From Acidimicrobiia bacterium (GTDB taxonomy: Bacteria; Actinomycetota; Acidimicrobiia; IMCC26256; JAOSJM01), in assembly GCA_027494165.1 (NCBI GenBank), contig JAOSJM010000001.1, positions 1 through 64,000 on the forward strand: 64,000 nt of DNA, written 5' to 3'. The notes below the pieces were generated by a model. That model had not been told where the DNA came from and ran no database searches. It saw nothing but the letters and a program-made list of their open reading frames with translations. Below are positions 10,301 to 21,334 of this stretch, in pieces (position 1 is the first letter of the stretch; every line of letters starts with the position of its first letter). Made by a program: the position numbers and the translations under genes.

Positions 10301-10576
10301 TCACCGGTGTCGTGGGTCCGCCCGTCGCGAGGGCCGGCCACGCACGGCCTGGACGACGAGGAGGAGGACGACGGCCCCGAGGACCGAGCCGATGATCCCG
10401 CTCGGCCGCAGGTCCAACCCGTCCCCGGCGACGAGGCTCGCGACGAGGCCGCCGACCAGCGACCCGGCCAGGCCGACGACGAGGAGCTCGCCCCAGCTCG
10501 CGGCACCCCGTCCGACGAGCAGGTGCGCGACCCACCCGGCGAACATCCCCCACACGATGATGACCAAGAGGATCAC
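10301..10576 (-). CDS. GlsB/YeaQ/YmgE family stress-response membrane protein
   Basis: MILLVIIVWGMFAGWVAHLLVGRGAASWGELLVVGLAGSLVGG...GIIGSVLGAVVLL: characteristic Gly-rich 3-TM pattern. Confidence 0.8.
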   Translation of the reverse strand: MILLVIIVWGMFAGWVAHLLVGRGAASWGELLVVGLAGSLVGGLVASLVAGDGLDLRPSGIIGSVLGAVVLLLVVQAVRGRPSRRADPRHR

Positions 10577-10695
10577 GAGGCCTCCTCGGGCGCCCGGGAC
10601 GTCGGCGAACGCCGTGTAACCGAAAGCTTACATCGACACCTCCCGGGGCCGACGGCGGCGGCGGGCCGACGCGGGGTCGGGTAGCCTCACCGGCC

Positions 10696-12396
10696 GTGCT
10701 GGAAGGGGGGTCGTCACCCGCGCGCAGGTCGGCGCCCGGGGCGTGGCGGGTCGGCGAGGTCCGATCCACCCGCCGGGCGTTCCTCGGCGGCCTCCTCGCA
10801 GCCGGACTGGCCGCCTGTGACCGTGGTTCGTCCGGGCGCCTCCTCCTCCTCCTCCTCGGGCGCCCCGTCGTCCGCGAGGCCGGCCACGACGACCAGCCTG
10901 CCGCCGGTCCCCGAGCTCCCCGGTCCTCCCTTCACCCTCGGTGTGGCGTCGGGGGACCCCCTCTCCGACGCCGTCGTGCTGTGGACCCGTCTCGCCCCCG
11001 AACCCCTGGCGGTCGGAGGGGGCATGTCGGGAGCCGAGGTCCCCGTCGAGTGGATCGTGGCCGCTGACCGGGGCCTGCGCGAGGTCGTCTCGGAGGGGAC
11101 GGTGGTCACCGGCCCGGAGGTCGCCCACTCGGTGCACGTCGACGTCGGCGGCCTCGAGCCCGCGACCGGCTACTGGTACGGGTTCCGGATCGGGGACCAC
11201 GCCAGCCCGGTCGGCCGTACCCGCACCGCGCCGGCGCAGGGGTCGCCGCTCCGGCGGTTCCGGTTCGCGGTGGCCTCGTGCCAGGCGTACCAGACGGGCT
11301 ACTACGCCGCCTACCGGCACCTCGCGGGGAGGAGCTCGACGTCGTCTGCTTCCTGGGCGACTACATCTACGAGCTCGAGGCCTCGATCGAGGCCCGGCCC
11401 CACGGCCTGGCCGTCCCGCGCACGCTCGACGAGTACCGGACGTACTACGCGCTCAACAAGACCGATCCCGACCTCCAGGCGGCCCACGCCGCCCACCCGT
11501 GGATCGTCACGTGGGACGACCACGAGGTGGAGGACAACTACGCCGGTCTCCGCCCGGGCCGCATCGGCGGCGGCGAGGAGACCGCAGCCGACTTCCCGGC
11601 CCGGCGGGCCGCGGCCTACCGCGCCTTCTGGGAGCACCTCCCGATCCGGGTCGAGGCCCCCGAGGGCCCCGACCTCACCATCTACCGCAGCTTCACCTTC
11701 GGCGACCTTCTCCAGATGGCGGTCCTCGACACCCGGCAGTACCGCACGCCCCAGCCCACGGGCGAGGGCTTCGGCGACTTCCCCCGGATCCTCGGGGGCG
11801 GACCCCAGCTCCCGGGGGCCTTCGACGAGGCCGCGACCCTCCTCGGCCCCGAGCAGGAGGCGTGGCTCGAGGACCTCCTGTCCTCGTCGACCGCGCGCTG
11901 GAACATCGTCGCCCAGCAGTCGGTGATGGCCGAGGTCGACCGGGCCCCCGACGACCCCGACAAGGGGTTCAGCATGGACTCCTGGGACGGCTACGTCGCC
12001 GCCCGACGGCGGCTCCTCGGCTTCGTCGCCGCGGAGGGGGTCACCAACCTCGTCTCCCTCGGTGGCGACATCCACACGAGCGCGGTCACCGACCTGCGGG
12101 CCGACTACCACGACCCGGCCTCACCGGTCGTGGGCACCGAGCTCGTCGCACCCTCGATCAGCGCCCTCGAGCTCCTACCCGAGGGCTACGCCGAGGGCGC
12201 CCTGTCGGCGCCCCACATCCACCTGTTCGACCCCGAGCGCCGCGGGTACCTGCGCTGCGACGTGGATCGTGACCGCATCCGGGCCGACTACCGGCTCGGG
12301 TCGACGATCCTCGAGCCCACCGCGGCGATCGAGACGGCCAGCTCGTGGGTCATCGGGTCGGGGACGCCGGGCGCCCGGCGGGTCGGCGAGGGCTGA
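10696..12396 (+). CDS. alkaline phosphatase D (PhoD-like) family protein, Tat signal, frame-interrupted twice
   Basis: RSTRRAFLGGLLAAGLAAC (Tat/lipobox), FTLGVASGDPLSDAVVLWTRLAP, DYIYELEASIEAR, VTWDDHEVEDNYAG spread over three frames; breaks near 10831-10840 and G4 11326-11329; paralog at 15889. Confidence 0.85.
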
Positions 12397-12449
12397 CGGG
12401 AGCAGGTCGACGGCGGCCGGCCGCCGCGGCTCGAGCGCGAAGGCACCCG

Positions 12450-13664
12450 TCAGGGGCCCGCCCGGGCCGGCGGGCCACCGAGCCCCGGCCGGCGTGGCGG
12501 GGTCGGCCGGGCGAAGTGGTCCGCGTACCGCGTGAGGACCGGTCCGGCCACGGCCAGGAGGAGCACGTAGGCGGCGACCGTGGGTCCCAGGTCGGGCTCG
12601 ACCGCGGCCACCACGCCGAGCTCGGCGATCACGATCGAGAACTCTCCCCGGGCCACGAGGGACGTGCCGGCCCGCCAGCGCCCCCGGGGCCCGATCCCGG
12701 CCCGCCGCGCCGCCCACGATCCGGTCAGCACCTTGGTGGCCCCGGTCACGACCCCCAGCGCGACCGCGGCGACCGCGGCGGAGGGGAGGTCGCCCGGGTC
12801 GATGCGCAGGCCGAAGAACACGAAGAACGTGGCCGCGAAGAGGTCCCGCAGGGGCGCGAGGAGCAGGCTCGCCCGCGCCTGCACCGGTCCCGACACGGCG
12901 ATGCCCACGAGGAACGCGCCGACCGCCGCCGACACCTGCAGCCGCTGGGCCAGCCCGGCGACGACGAGCGTGAGTCCGAGCACGCCCAGGAGGACCCCTT
13001 CGTCCGACTCGGTGGCGAGCATCCGGGTCACGTGGTGGCCGTGTCGGAGCGCGACGGTGAGGATGACGGCGACCGCGCCCAGGGCGAGGGAGAGCGAGAG
13101 CGCCGCGCTCCCGACGTCGTCTCCCGCCAGGAGCACTCCCACCACCGGGAGGTAGACGGCCATCGCGAGGTCCTCGGTCACGAGCGTCGACAGGACCACG
13201 GGGGTCTCCCGGTTGCCGAGCCGCTGGAGGTCGGCGAGGACCTTGGCCACGACCCCCGAAGACGAGATGTAGGTGACGCCTCCGAGGAGGGCCGCTGCGG
13301 TCGCCGACCACCCGAGCAGCAACCCCGCCGCGAACCCCGGGGTGAAGTTGGCCACGGCGTCGAAGATCCCGGTGGGCAGGCCCGTGCGCAGCCCGGAACG
13401 GAGCTCCTCGGCGGTGTACTCGAGGCCCAGGGCGAGGAGCAGCAGCACGACCCCGATCTCGGCACCGATCTCGATGAACTGCGTGCTCACGTCGAGGGGC
13501 GCGATCCCGCCCTCGCCGAACGCGAGGCCGGCGAGGAGGTAGAAGGGCACGGGGCTGAACCCCACCGCGTCGGCGAGGCGAGCCAGGACGGCGAGGGAGA
13601 ACACGACCGTCCCGAGCTCGACGAGGACGCGCCCCAGCTCGTCGGGCGCGGTGGCCAGGATCAC
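12450..13664 (-). CDS. cation:proton antiporter (CPA2/Kef-type, KhtU-like) membrane subunit
   Basis: 404 aa multi-TM protein, FSPVPFYLLAGLAFGEGG, LLLLALGLEYT, YISSSGVVAKVL; adjacent KhtT-like regulator. Confidence 0.85.
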   Translation of the reverse strand: MILATAPDELGRVLVELGTVVFSLAVLARLADAVGFSPVPFYLLAGLAFGEGGIAPLDVSTQFIEIGAEIGVVLLLLALGLEYTAEELRSGLRTGLPTGIFDAVANFTPGFAAGLLLGWSATAAALLGGVTYISSSGVVAKVLADLQRLGNRETPVVLSTLVTEDLAMAVYLPVVGVLLAGDDVGSAALSLSLALGAVAVILTVALRHGHHVTRMLATESDEGVLLGVLGLTLVVAGLAQRLQVSAAVGAFLVGIAVSGPVQARASLLLAPLRDLFAATFFVFFGLRIDPGDLPSAAVAAVALGVVTGATKVLTGSWAARRAGIGPRGRWRAGTSLVARGEFSIVIAELGVVAAVEPDLGPTVAAYVLLLAVAGPVLTRYADHFARPTPPRRPGLGGPPARAGP

Positions 13665-13668
13665 GTGC

Positions 13669-14148
13669 TCACGCCTTGAGGAGGTCGAGCAGCCTCCGCA
13701 GGCCCTCCGTGCTCCCGGCGGCGACGGCCACGTCCCCCGGCTCGAGGCGCTCCTCGGCCCCGGGGGCCGGGATCGTGGTGTCGCCGCGCACGATGGCGAC
13801 GATGGAGACGCCGGTGCGGGTGTGCACCGCCGACTCCCGCAGGGACCGGCTCGCCCACGCGCTCCCCTCGGTGACCGGGAGCCAGTCGAGCACCAGCCCC
13901 TCGATCTGCAGCATCGAGGCCACGGTCTCGCTCACCTGCGACGCGCCCATGAGGTCGGTGAGGGTGTGCGTCTCGTCGGGATCGAGCCGGATGACGTCGC
14001 GACAGGCGTCGGGGTCGTCGCGGTCGTAGACCAGGAGCTCGCGCCGCCCGGTCCGGTGGACGATCACACCCACCCGTACGCCGTCGCCGGTGACGAAGTC
14101 GTACCGCACGCCGACGCCGGGCAGCGGCGTCTCCTGCACCTCGGCCAT
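13669..14148 (-). CDS. TrkA-C (RCK_C) domain regulatory subunit, KhtT-like
   Basis: 159 aa: MAEVQETPLPGVGVRYDFVTGDGVRVGVIVHRTGRRELLVY ... TIPAPGAEERLEPGDVAVAAGSTEGLRRLLDLL; immediately upstream of antiporter. Confidence 0.8.
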   Translation of the reverse strand: MAEVQETPLPGVGVRYDFVTGDGVRVGVIVHRTGRRELLVYDRDDPDACRDVIRLDPDETHTLTDLMGASQVSETVASMLQIEGLVLDWLPVTEGSAWASRSLRESAVHTRTGVSIVAIVRGDTTIPAPGAEERLEPGDVAVAAGSTEGLRRLLDLLKA

Positions 14149-14199
14149 CGTACGCTCCTCCTGTTCGACGCCTCCACGGAGCAGTGGTGAGCCTCGCGC

Positions 14200-14631
14200 T
14201 CAAGCGGGACGGAAGTGGGTCAGCGCGATCCTCTCGGACAGCGGCTCCAGCTCCACGACCACGGGGAGGTCGAGCGCCAGCTCACCCGGGTCGAGTCCGC
14301 GGAGGTTCCCCACCAGCCGGGGGCCCTCCTCCATCTCCACGACGAGCACCGCGTAGGGGACCTCGCCGGCGAAGGCGGGGTTCGCGGCCCGGTGGGTGAC
14401 CGTCCAGGTGTGGACCCGGCCCCGGCCCGAGGACCGGACCCAGGTGTATCGGTCGGAGCCGCACGTGGCGCACAGGACCCGGGGCGGGTGGCGCCACCGG
14501 CCACAGCCGTCGCACCGCTGGAAGCGAAGCTCCCCGCGGGCGCAGTGGGCGTAGAACTCGGCGTTGAGGCCCTCGGGTCGCGGGACCATCCGGCCGGGGG
14601 TGGTCTCCGGGACGGGCGGGTCGGCGGCCAC
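14200..14631 (-). CDS. Zn-ribbon/OB-fold DUF35 protein
   Basis: ELRFQRCDGCGRWRHPPRVLCATCGS (two CxxC) followed by OB-fold VHTWTVTHRAANPAFAGEVPYAVLVVEMEEGPRLVGNL. Confidence 0.9.
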   Translation of the reverse strand: MAADPPVPETTPGRMVPRPEGLNAEFYAHCARGELRFQRCDGCGRWRHPPRVLCATCGSDRYTWVRSSGRGRVHTWTVTHRAANPAFAGEVPYAVLVVEMEEGPRLVGNLRGLDPGELALDLPVVVELEPLSERIALTHFRPA

Positions 14632-14634
14632 GGG

Positions 14635-15811
14635 CTACCCCTCCCTCGCCAGCACGAGCAGGCTTCCGTCGCCGAGGTCGCCCCAGCCGGTGACCAGGCC
14701 GACCTCGGCGGCGGGGACCTGCGCGGCCCCGGCCTGGTGGCGGAGCTGGCGGACCGCCTCGACCACGTGGTTCATCCCCCACATGTGGCCCTGGGAGAGG
14801 AGGCCTCCGTGCGTGTTGAGGGGGTACCGGCCGCCGAGGGCGATGCGGCCGTCGCGGACGAACTGGCCGGCCTCGCCCCGGCCGCACAGGCCGAGGGCTT
14901 CGAGCTGGAGGAGCACGACGTAGGTGAAGCAGTCGTAGACCTGGAGGAAGTCCATGTCGTGGGGCCCGACGCCGGCCATCCCGAAGGCGCGGGGTGCGGC
15001 GTCGGTGAGCCCGATGTGGAAGAGGTCGGGGCGGTTGGCGATGTCGTCGGCGGGGGACGGGTGGCCCTCGGCCACCCCGAGGATCGTGACCGGTGGGTGG
15101 GGGGAGGTCGCGGGCCTGCTCGGCCGACGTGACCACCACCGCGGCCGCGCAGTCGGTCTCGAGGCAGCAGTCGTAGCGGCGGAACGGCTCGGAGACCCAG
15201 GGGGCGGAGAGGTAGTCGTCCATGGTGAGGCGCCGGCCGGCCATGACGGCCCGCTCGTTGAGGTGGGAGTGCTCGCGGCAGGTGAGGGCCACCGTCCCGG
15301 CGTCGGTGTCCTCGATCCCGTACTGGAGCTTGTAGCGGGTCGCGATCCACCCGTAGAACTGGGCCGCGCTCTGCATGCCGTAGGGGAGGAAGAAGTCGAA
15401 GAGCATGTCGGCGAGCGCCCCGGCGTCGAGGGCGCGCCGGGGGAGGCGGGCCCCGGGCCGGGCCCGGAGGGCCGAGTAGCCGTTCCAGCCGACGACCACG
15501 AGCACGTTGCGGGCCACCCCGCCGGCGACGGCCAGCGCCGCGGCCTGGACGGCGGCGACCGAGCTGGCCCCACCCATGTGCGGCGTGACGGCGAAGGCGA
15601 GGTCCGCGACACCCAGGTTGGCGGCGAGCTCCTCGCTCCACGTGTAGCCGGGCGGCGGGACGATGCCGTCGATGTCGGCCGGGGTGAGCCCGGCGTCGGC
15701 GATGGCGGCCGGCGCGGCCTGGAGCATCAGCTCGACGGGCAGGTGGGGCGAGGGCCGGCCGAAGTCGGTCTCGGCGATCCCCGCGATGGCGGCGCGTCCC
15801 CGGAGGCTCAC
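14635..15811 (-). CDS. thiolase / lipid-transfer-protein-like acetyl-CoA acetyltransferase, frame-interrupted
   Basis: [21 protein letters not shown]...[26 protein letters not shown]...; C-term [28 protein letters not shown]...[17 protein letters not shown] in other frame; break at G6 15099-15104. Pairs with DUF35 gene. Confidence 0.85.
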
Positions 15812-15888
15812 GGCGGCGGATCGTACCGCCCGGCCGTTGGGCACCTCCGCGTCGAGCACGCCCGCGTCTAGGGTCACGGTCCTGGGGA

Positions 15889-17556
15889 GTGGGGGAGGCG
15901 GGTATGGGCACGGGGCGTGACGACGTCGAACACCGGCTCGAGCAGCTCGCGGCCACGAGGCTGAGCCGGCGAGGCTTCCTCGGCGCCGCGGCGCTGGCCG
16001 GGGTCCTCGCCGCGTGCCGTGACGGCGACGGCGACGCCGGGGGCGACGGCGGTGGTGGGATCCGGGGCGGTGCCACCGGGACCACCACCTCCGCGGTGCC
16101 CGAGCTCCCCGTCCCCGAGCTGTCCGGGCCGGCCTTCACGCTCGGGGTCGCCTCCGGGGACCCGCTCGCGGACCGCGTGATCCTGTGGACCCGTCTCGCT
16201 CCCGACCCGATCGCGGGAGGGGGCATGCCGGACCAGGACGTACCCGTGCGATGGCGGGTCGCGACCGACGAGGGCATGGGCGACGTCGTCGCCGAGGGGA
16301 CCGCCGTGGCGAGCCCGGCGTGGGGTCACTCGGTGCACGTCGACGCGACGGGCCTCGAGCCGGGGACCTGGTACTGGTACCGCTTCGCGGTCGGTGACGA
16401 CGAGTCCCCCGTCGGCCGGACCCGCACCGCCCCCGCGGCCGGCGCCACCGGCGAGACGCTGCGGTTCGCGTTCGCCTCCTGCCAGAACTGGGAGTCGGGC
16501 TACTTCGTCGCCTACCGGCACATGGCCGAGGAGGATCTCGACCTCGTCGTCCACCTCGGTGACTACATCTACGAGTACGGGCCGGGTGGCTACGACCCCC
16601 GCCTCCCCGACCGGCGCATGACGCTCGAGGAGCCCTCCGACCTCCTCGGCTACCGGAACCGCTACGCCTTCTACAAGTCCGACCCCCACCTCCAGGCCGC
16701 CCACGCCCGCTTTCCCTGGCTCGTCACCTGGGACGACCACGAGGTCGACAACAACTACGCCGGCGCCATCGACGAGAACGGCACCGACCCGGCCGAGTTC
16801 CTGGCGCGCCGGGCCGCCGCGTACCAGGCGTACTACGAGCACCTGCCGGTCAGGGTCGTCCCACCCGACGGACCCGACCTCACCCTCTACCGGAACATCG
16901 CCTGGGGCGGCCTGGCCGACGTCTTCCTCCTCGACACCCGCCAGTACCGCGACGACCAGGCGTGCGGGGCGGCTTCGGACGTCGGGGCCCGCTGCGACGA
17001 GGCCCTCGAGCCGGAGCGCACGATGATCGGCGCCGAGCAGGAGCGGTGGCTGCTCGACGGCCTGCGGGCCTCGGAGGCGACGTGGAAGGTCCTCGGGCAG
17101 CAGACGATCATGACCGAGTTCAGCCTGCTGGGTCTCTACAACCTCGACCAGTGGGACGGCTACCCGGCGTCCCGCCAGCGGGTCCTCGACATGCTCGCCG
17201 AGGTCGCGAACCCGGTGGTCATCACCGGTGACATCCACGCCAGCGCGGTCGGCGACCTCAAGGCCGACTTCGCCGACCCCGCCTCGGCGGTCGTGGGCAC
17301 CGAGCTGGTGGGCACGTCGATCACGTCGCCGTTCCCGCCGGACTTCGCCGCCGCGGTCGCCGCCGCGCTGGCCGGCAACCCGGTGGTGCGCTACTCCGAG
17401 CTGGAGCACCACGGGTACGTGCGCTGCGAGGTCGACGAGGAGCGGTGGCGGGCCGACTACCGCTTCGTCGACTCGATCGATGACCCCGACGCGGCGATCG
17501 TCACCGCGGCGTCCTTCGAGATCGCCGCCGGCCGTCCCGGCGTCGTGCGGGTCTGA
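15889..17556 (+). CDS. alkaline phosphatase D (PhoD-like) family protein with Tat signal
   Basis: LSRRGFLGAAALAGVLAAC, FTLGVASGDPLADRVILWTRLAPDP, DYIYEYGPGGYDPR, VTWDDHEVDNNYAG, GDIHASAV; intact. Confidence 0.9.
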   Translation: MGEAGMGTGRDDVEHRLEQLAATRLSRRGFLGAAALAGVLAACRDGDGDAGGDGGGGIRGGATGTTTSAVPELPVPELSGPAFTLGVASGDPLADRVILWTRLAPDPIAGGGMPDQDVPVRWRVATDEGMGDVVAEGTAVASPAWGHSVHVDATGLEPGTWYWYRFAVGDDESPVGRTRTAPAAGATGETLRFAFASCQNWESGYFVAYRHMAEEDLDLVVHLGDYIYEYGPGGYDPRLPDRRMTLEEPSDLLGYRNRYAFYKSDPHLQAAHARFPWLVTWDDHEVDNNYAGAIDENGTDPAEFLARRAAAYQAYYEHLPVRVVPPDGPDLTLYRNIAWGGLADVFLLDTRQYRDDQACGAASDVGARCDEALEPERTMIGAEQERWLLDGLRASEATWKVLGQQTIMTEFSLLGLYNLDQWDGYPASRQRVLDMLAEVANPVVITGDIHASAVGDLKADFADPASAVVGTELVGTSITSPFPPDFAAAVAAALAGNPVVRYSELEHHGYVRCEVDEERWRADYRFVDSIDDPDAAIVTAASFEIAAGRPGVVRV

Positions 17557-17563
17557 TCCCCGG

Positions 17564-18076
17564 CTACTCGCAGCGCTCGGGCACGCAGCGTCCCCCGTGC
17601 CGCTCCAGCACCTCGCGGACCTCCTCGGCCCGGCCGTGGGCCCGGACGACGAGGAGGACCTCGCCCTCACCGAGCGGGATGTCGGCCATGTGCTCCTCCT
17701 CGTCGAGGAGCGGGACCTTCGCCAGCACGCCGCCGAACCCGCCCGCGAACGCGCCGCCGATGCCACCGGCGGCCCCTCCGGCCAGGAGCCCGCCGACCCC
17801 CACCGTCCCCACCCCGGGCACGGCGAGGGCGACGATCGCCATGCCGGCGAGGAACCCGAGGGGGACGCCGACGGCGATGCCCCGCTCGACCGCCAGACCC
17901 GTCTCGTGGTCGGCGTCCTCCTCGAACACGACCGTCTGCCCGGGCTCGTGGACGGCCACGCCGAGGTGGTCGTCGGCGACGCCGATCCGCCGGAGCTCCT
18001 CGGCCGCCGCCTCGGCCGACTCGTGGTCGGGGAAGACGGCCGGGAGGTTGTCGTGAACGTGCTGCTGCTTCGCCAC
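17564..18076 (-). CDS. general-stress-protein-17M-like (YflT-type) protein with Gly-rich hydrophobic centre
   Basis: HVHDNLPAVFPDHESAEAAAEELRRIGVADDHLGVAVHE... then glycine-rich hydrophobic segment GLLAGGAAGGIGGAFAGGFGGVL. Confidence 0.6.
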   Translation of the reverse strand: MAKQQHVHDNLPAVFPDHESAEAAAEELRRIGVADDHLGVAVHEPGQTVVFEEDADHETGLAVERGIAVGVPLGFLAGMAIVALAVPGVGTVGVGGLLAGGAAGGIGGAFAGGFGGVLAKVPLLDEEEHMADIPLGEGEVLLVVRAHGRAEEVREVLERHGGRCVPERCE

Positions 18077-18287
18077 CGGGCCTCCTCTCGACGGTCCGTG
18101 GCCGCGATGCTACGGGCCCCGGCGGGACGTCCATCGCGCGCGGGCTCGAGTCTTCGACGGCCGGGGTGCGGCGCGCCGGCGGCCGGGGTGCGGCGGGCCC
18201 GGGACCGCCGGGTGGCGTGACCGATGACGACCCCGTGCGGGCCCTTCGGCCGTACGAGACCGGGCCGAAGACCGTTACCTTCGATGC

Positions 18288-19271
18288 GTGGCGACAGCGG
18301 ACGATCGGGCGGGCGCGGAGGAGCCGCCTGACACGGACCTGACGGAGCACGAGCCGTCGCACCTCGTCTGGCAGGAGATCGAGGTCGAGGGCCGGCCGGC
18401 GCGCTTCGGTTCGGCCGGGGAGGGCCCGCCGGTCGTGTTCCTGCACGGCTGGGGGCTCAGCAACCGGACGTACCGGCGAGCGCTCAAGCGCCTCGTCGAG
18501 CAGGGCGTCCGGGTCTGGGCGCCCGCGCTCCCCGGGTTCGGGGGGACGGCCGATCTCCCCCCGGACCGGTTCTCGCTCGGCGGGTACGCGAGCTGGGTCG
18601 TCGCCTTCCTCGACGCGGTCGGGGTCGGGGAGCCGGTCGTCCTCATGGGTCACTCGTTCGGGGGCGGCGTCGCGATCCAGGTCGCCCACGACCACCCCGA
18701 CCGGGTCCGGTCGCTCGTGCTCGTGAACTCCATCGGGGGTTCCGCCTGGCGCCGCTCGGGCTCGGCCGTGCGCTCCATGGCCGAGCGGCCGCTGTGGGAC
18801 TGGGGCATCCACTTCCCGAGCGACATCCTCCCCCTCGCCCAGGTCCGCCGGGTCCTCCCGGTGATCTTGGCCGACGCCGTCCCCAACCTGGTCCGCAACC
18901 CGCGCGCGGTGTGGGAGGTCGGGCAGCTCGCGCGGGTCGCGGACCTGACGTTCGAGCTCGAGGAGCTCAAGCGGCGGCGCCTGCCCGTGGTCGTGCTCTG
19001 GGGTGAGCAGGATCGGCTGGTGCCCCGGGCGTCGTTCGAGGCCCTCTGCGAGGCTCTCGGAGGACCCGACTGCTACACCGTCGAGGGCAGCCACTCCTGG
19101 CTCCTGGCCGACCCCGACGCGTTCGGCGAGATCATGACCAACGTCGTCGGCGCGGCGAGCCGGGCCCGGGAGGAGGAGCGGCGCGAGCGCCGTCGCCTGC
19201 GGTGGCCCCGGCGGCACCGGCGCCGGGAGCTGGCGTCGGTCGAGCACGCCCGCCCCGGCGACGAGCGCTGA
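18288..19271 (+). CDS. alpha/beta hydrolase
   Basis: VVFLHGWGLSNRTYRRALKRL, MGHSFGGGVAIQVA (nucleophile elbow GHSFGG). Confidence 0.85.
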   Translation: MATADDRAGAEEPPDTDLTEHEPSHLVWQEIEVEGRPARFGSAGEGPPVVFLHGWGLSNRTYRRALKRLVEQGVRVWAPALPGFGGTADLPPDRFSLGGYASWVVAFLDAVGVGEPVVLMGHSFGGGVAIQVAHDHPDRVRSLVLVNSIGGSAWRRSGSAVRSMAERPLWDWGIHFPSDILPLAQVRRVLPVILADAVPNLVRNPRAVWEVGQLARVADLTFELEELKRRRLPVVVLWGEQDRLVPRASFEALCEALGGPDCYTVEGSHSWLLADPDAFGEIMTNVVGAASRAREEERRERRRLRWPRRHRRRELASVEHARPGDER

Positions 19272-19278
19272 GGGTCGG

Positions 19279-20678
19279 TCAGGAGGCGTCCCCGGAGACG
19301 TGCTCGATGCGAGCCGCGGGGAGCCGGATCACGGCATCGACCCCGCCGCCGACGGCCTCGCGCAGCTCTGCCTCGCCGCCGCTCGCGACGGCGAGCTGCC
19401 GGACGATGGCCAGGCCCAGCCCCGAGCCGTGAGGGTCGTGGGAGCCGGCGCTCCGCCAGAAGCGATCGAAGGCCCGGACCCGGTCCGCGGCGGGGAGGCC
19501 CGGGCCCTCGTCGATCACGTGCAGCTCCGCCCACCGGTCCCGCCGGGACACGCCGACGGTCACGGCCGATCCCGCCGGAGCCACCTCGAGCGCGTTGGCG
19601 AGGAGGTTGTCGAGGATCTGCTCCAGCGCGCCGACGACCGCCATGGCCGGGACCGTGGTGCCGGCCTCGACGGCGAGTCGGACCCCTCGCTCCTCGGCCA
19701 GGGGCTCCCAGGCGGACGCCCGCTCACGGGCCTTCGCCGCCACGTCGACGACGCCGCGTTCCGGCCGCGCGCCCTCGGCCCTCGCGACGACGAGGAGTCC
19801 CTCGACGAGCCGTCCCAGACGGGAGGTCTCGTCGACCGCCGCGGTCAGGTCGTCGCGAAGCTGCTCGGGTGCGGCCGACTCGAGGTTCTCGAGCCGCAGG
19901 CGGAGGGCCGTCAGCGGGGTCCGGAGCTGGTGGGATGCGTCGGCGACGAAGGCCTGCTGGGCGCCGAGGAGCTCCTCGAGGCGCGCGGCCATGTCGTTGA
20001 ACCGCTCGGCGAGCGTCCGCAGCTCGGGGGTCCGTGCTCGGCGGGGGCGCGCGCCCGCAGGTCGCCGCCGGCGATGGCGACCGCGGTCGCCTCCAGGGCC
20101 CGGACCGGCCGGGTGACCGAGCGGGCCAGCACGAAGCCGACCACGGCGACGGCGGCGAGCACGACGACGGCGAGCAGCCCGAGGGCGATCCAGTTCCGGC
20201 GGATCCGGTCGTCGAGCTCCTTCGTCGGATAGGTGATCCGTACCGCCCCCCAGACGTTGCCGCCCGACGCCACCGGCACCGCGACGTAGAGCAGGTCGGT
20301 GCCGAGCGTCTCGGAGCTCCGGGTGCCCGAGGCCCGCTCACCCCTCAGGGCGGCCGCGATCTCGGGGCGGGTCGAGAAGTCCCGGGGAGCGTCCTCGGGG
20401 GCGTCCGAGTCCGCGACGCTGATCCCCCGGTCGTCCACGATCACCACCCGCCCGCCCGTCCGGGCCTGGTAGGCCAGGACGTACGGCGCCAGGTCGGCCT
20501 CGACCCCGTGCTGCAGGGTGTCCTCGGCCACCGTGCCGACGACGGTCGCGTCCCGCTCGATGCGCGTGGTGAGCTGCTCCCGCTCCCGGTCGGCGAAGGA
20601 GATGCCCAGGGGCACCTCGAGGACGAGGAGCACGAAGGCCGTGATCGACAGGTAGCTGAGGAGGAGCCGGCGGGTCAT
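19279..20678 (-). CDS. sensor histidine kinase (HAMP-HisKA-HATPase), frame-interrupted
   Basis: N-term MTRRLLLSYLSITAFVLLVLEVPLG...VLARSVTRPVRALEATAVAIAGGDLRARAPAEHGP; C-term ASHQLRTPLTALRLRLEN...DEGPGLPAADR...GSGLGLAIVRQLA; break at G5 20026-20030. Confidence 0.9.
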
Positions 20679-21334
20679 CGGAGCTCGACGAGGCGGAAGC
20701 CGACGCCCCGGACCGTCTCGATCCAGGCCGGGTCGCCGAGCTTCTTGCGCAACGACGCGACGTGGACATCCAGCGTCTTGGTCGGTCCGTACCAGTGGGC
20801 GTCCCAGACCTCCTCGAGGATGCGCTGGCGGTGGAACACCGCGCCGGGATCGGACGCGAGGTGCGCGAGGAGGTCGAACTCCTTGGGGGTCAGCTCGACG
20901 TCCCGGCCGGCGAGCCGCACCCGGTGCGCGCGCCGGTCGATCTCGAGGCGCCCGAGTCGCTGGACCGGGGTGGGTTCGGGGGCCGTCTGGGCCCGGCGCG
21001 AGACGGCCCGGATCCGGGCCACCAGCTCCCGGAGCCCGAAGGGCTTCACGACGTAGTCGTCGGCGCCCAGCTCGAGGAGGACGACCCGGTCCATCTCGTC
21101 GGAGCGGGCCGTCACGACGATGATGGGGACGTCGGAGCGCTGGCGCAGCTCCCGGCAGAGGTCGCGCCCGTCGGTGTCGGGCAGGCCCAGGTCGAGGAGG
21201 ACGAAGTCGACGTCGTCCGTGGCGAGCGCCTCGGCTCCGGTGGCCGCCCGGGTCACCTCGAACCCCTCGCGGGCGAGGCCCTGGCCGAGGGGCTCGGCGA
21301 TGGAGTCGTCGTCCTCGACGATCAGCACCCGCAT
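20675..21334 (-). CDS. OmpR/PhoB-family response regulator
   Basis: MRVLIVEDDDSIAEPLGQGLAREGFEV, LLDLGLPDTDG, LGADDYVVKPFGLREL, winged helix TKTLDVHVASLRKKLGDPAWIETVRGVGFRL; 4-nt overlap with kinase gene. Confidence 0.95.
   Translation of the reverse strand: MRVLIVEDDDSIAEPLGQGLAREGFEVTRAATGAEALATDDVDFVLLDLGLPDTDGRDLCRELRQRSDVPIIVVTARSDEMDRVVLLELGADDYVVKPFGLRELVARIRAVSRRAQTAPEPTPVQRLGRLEIDRRAHRVRLAGRDVELTPKEFDLLAHLASDPGAVFHRQRILEEVWDAHWYGPTKTLDVHVASLRKKLGDPAWIETVRGVGFRLVELR

Noticed and set aside
18243-18270. Inverted repeat CTTCGGCC...GGCCGAAG upstream of the 18288 hydrolase
   Set aside because: Compatible with a hairpin, but no T-tract and no regulatory consensus; not distinguishable from chance in GC-rich DNA.
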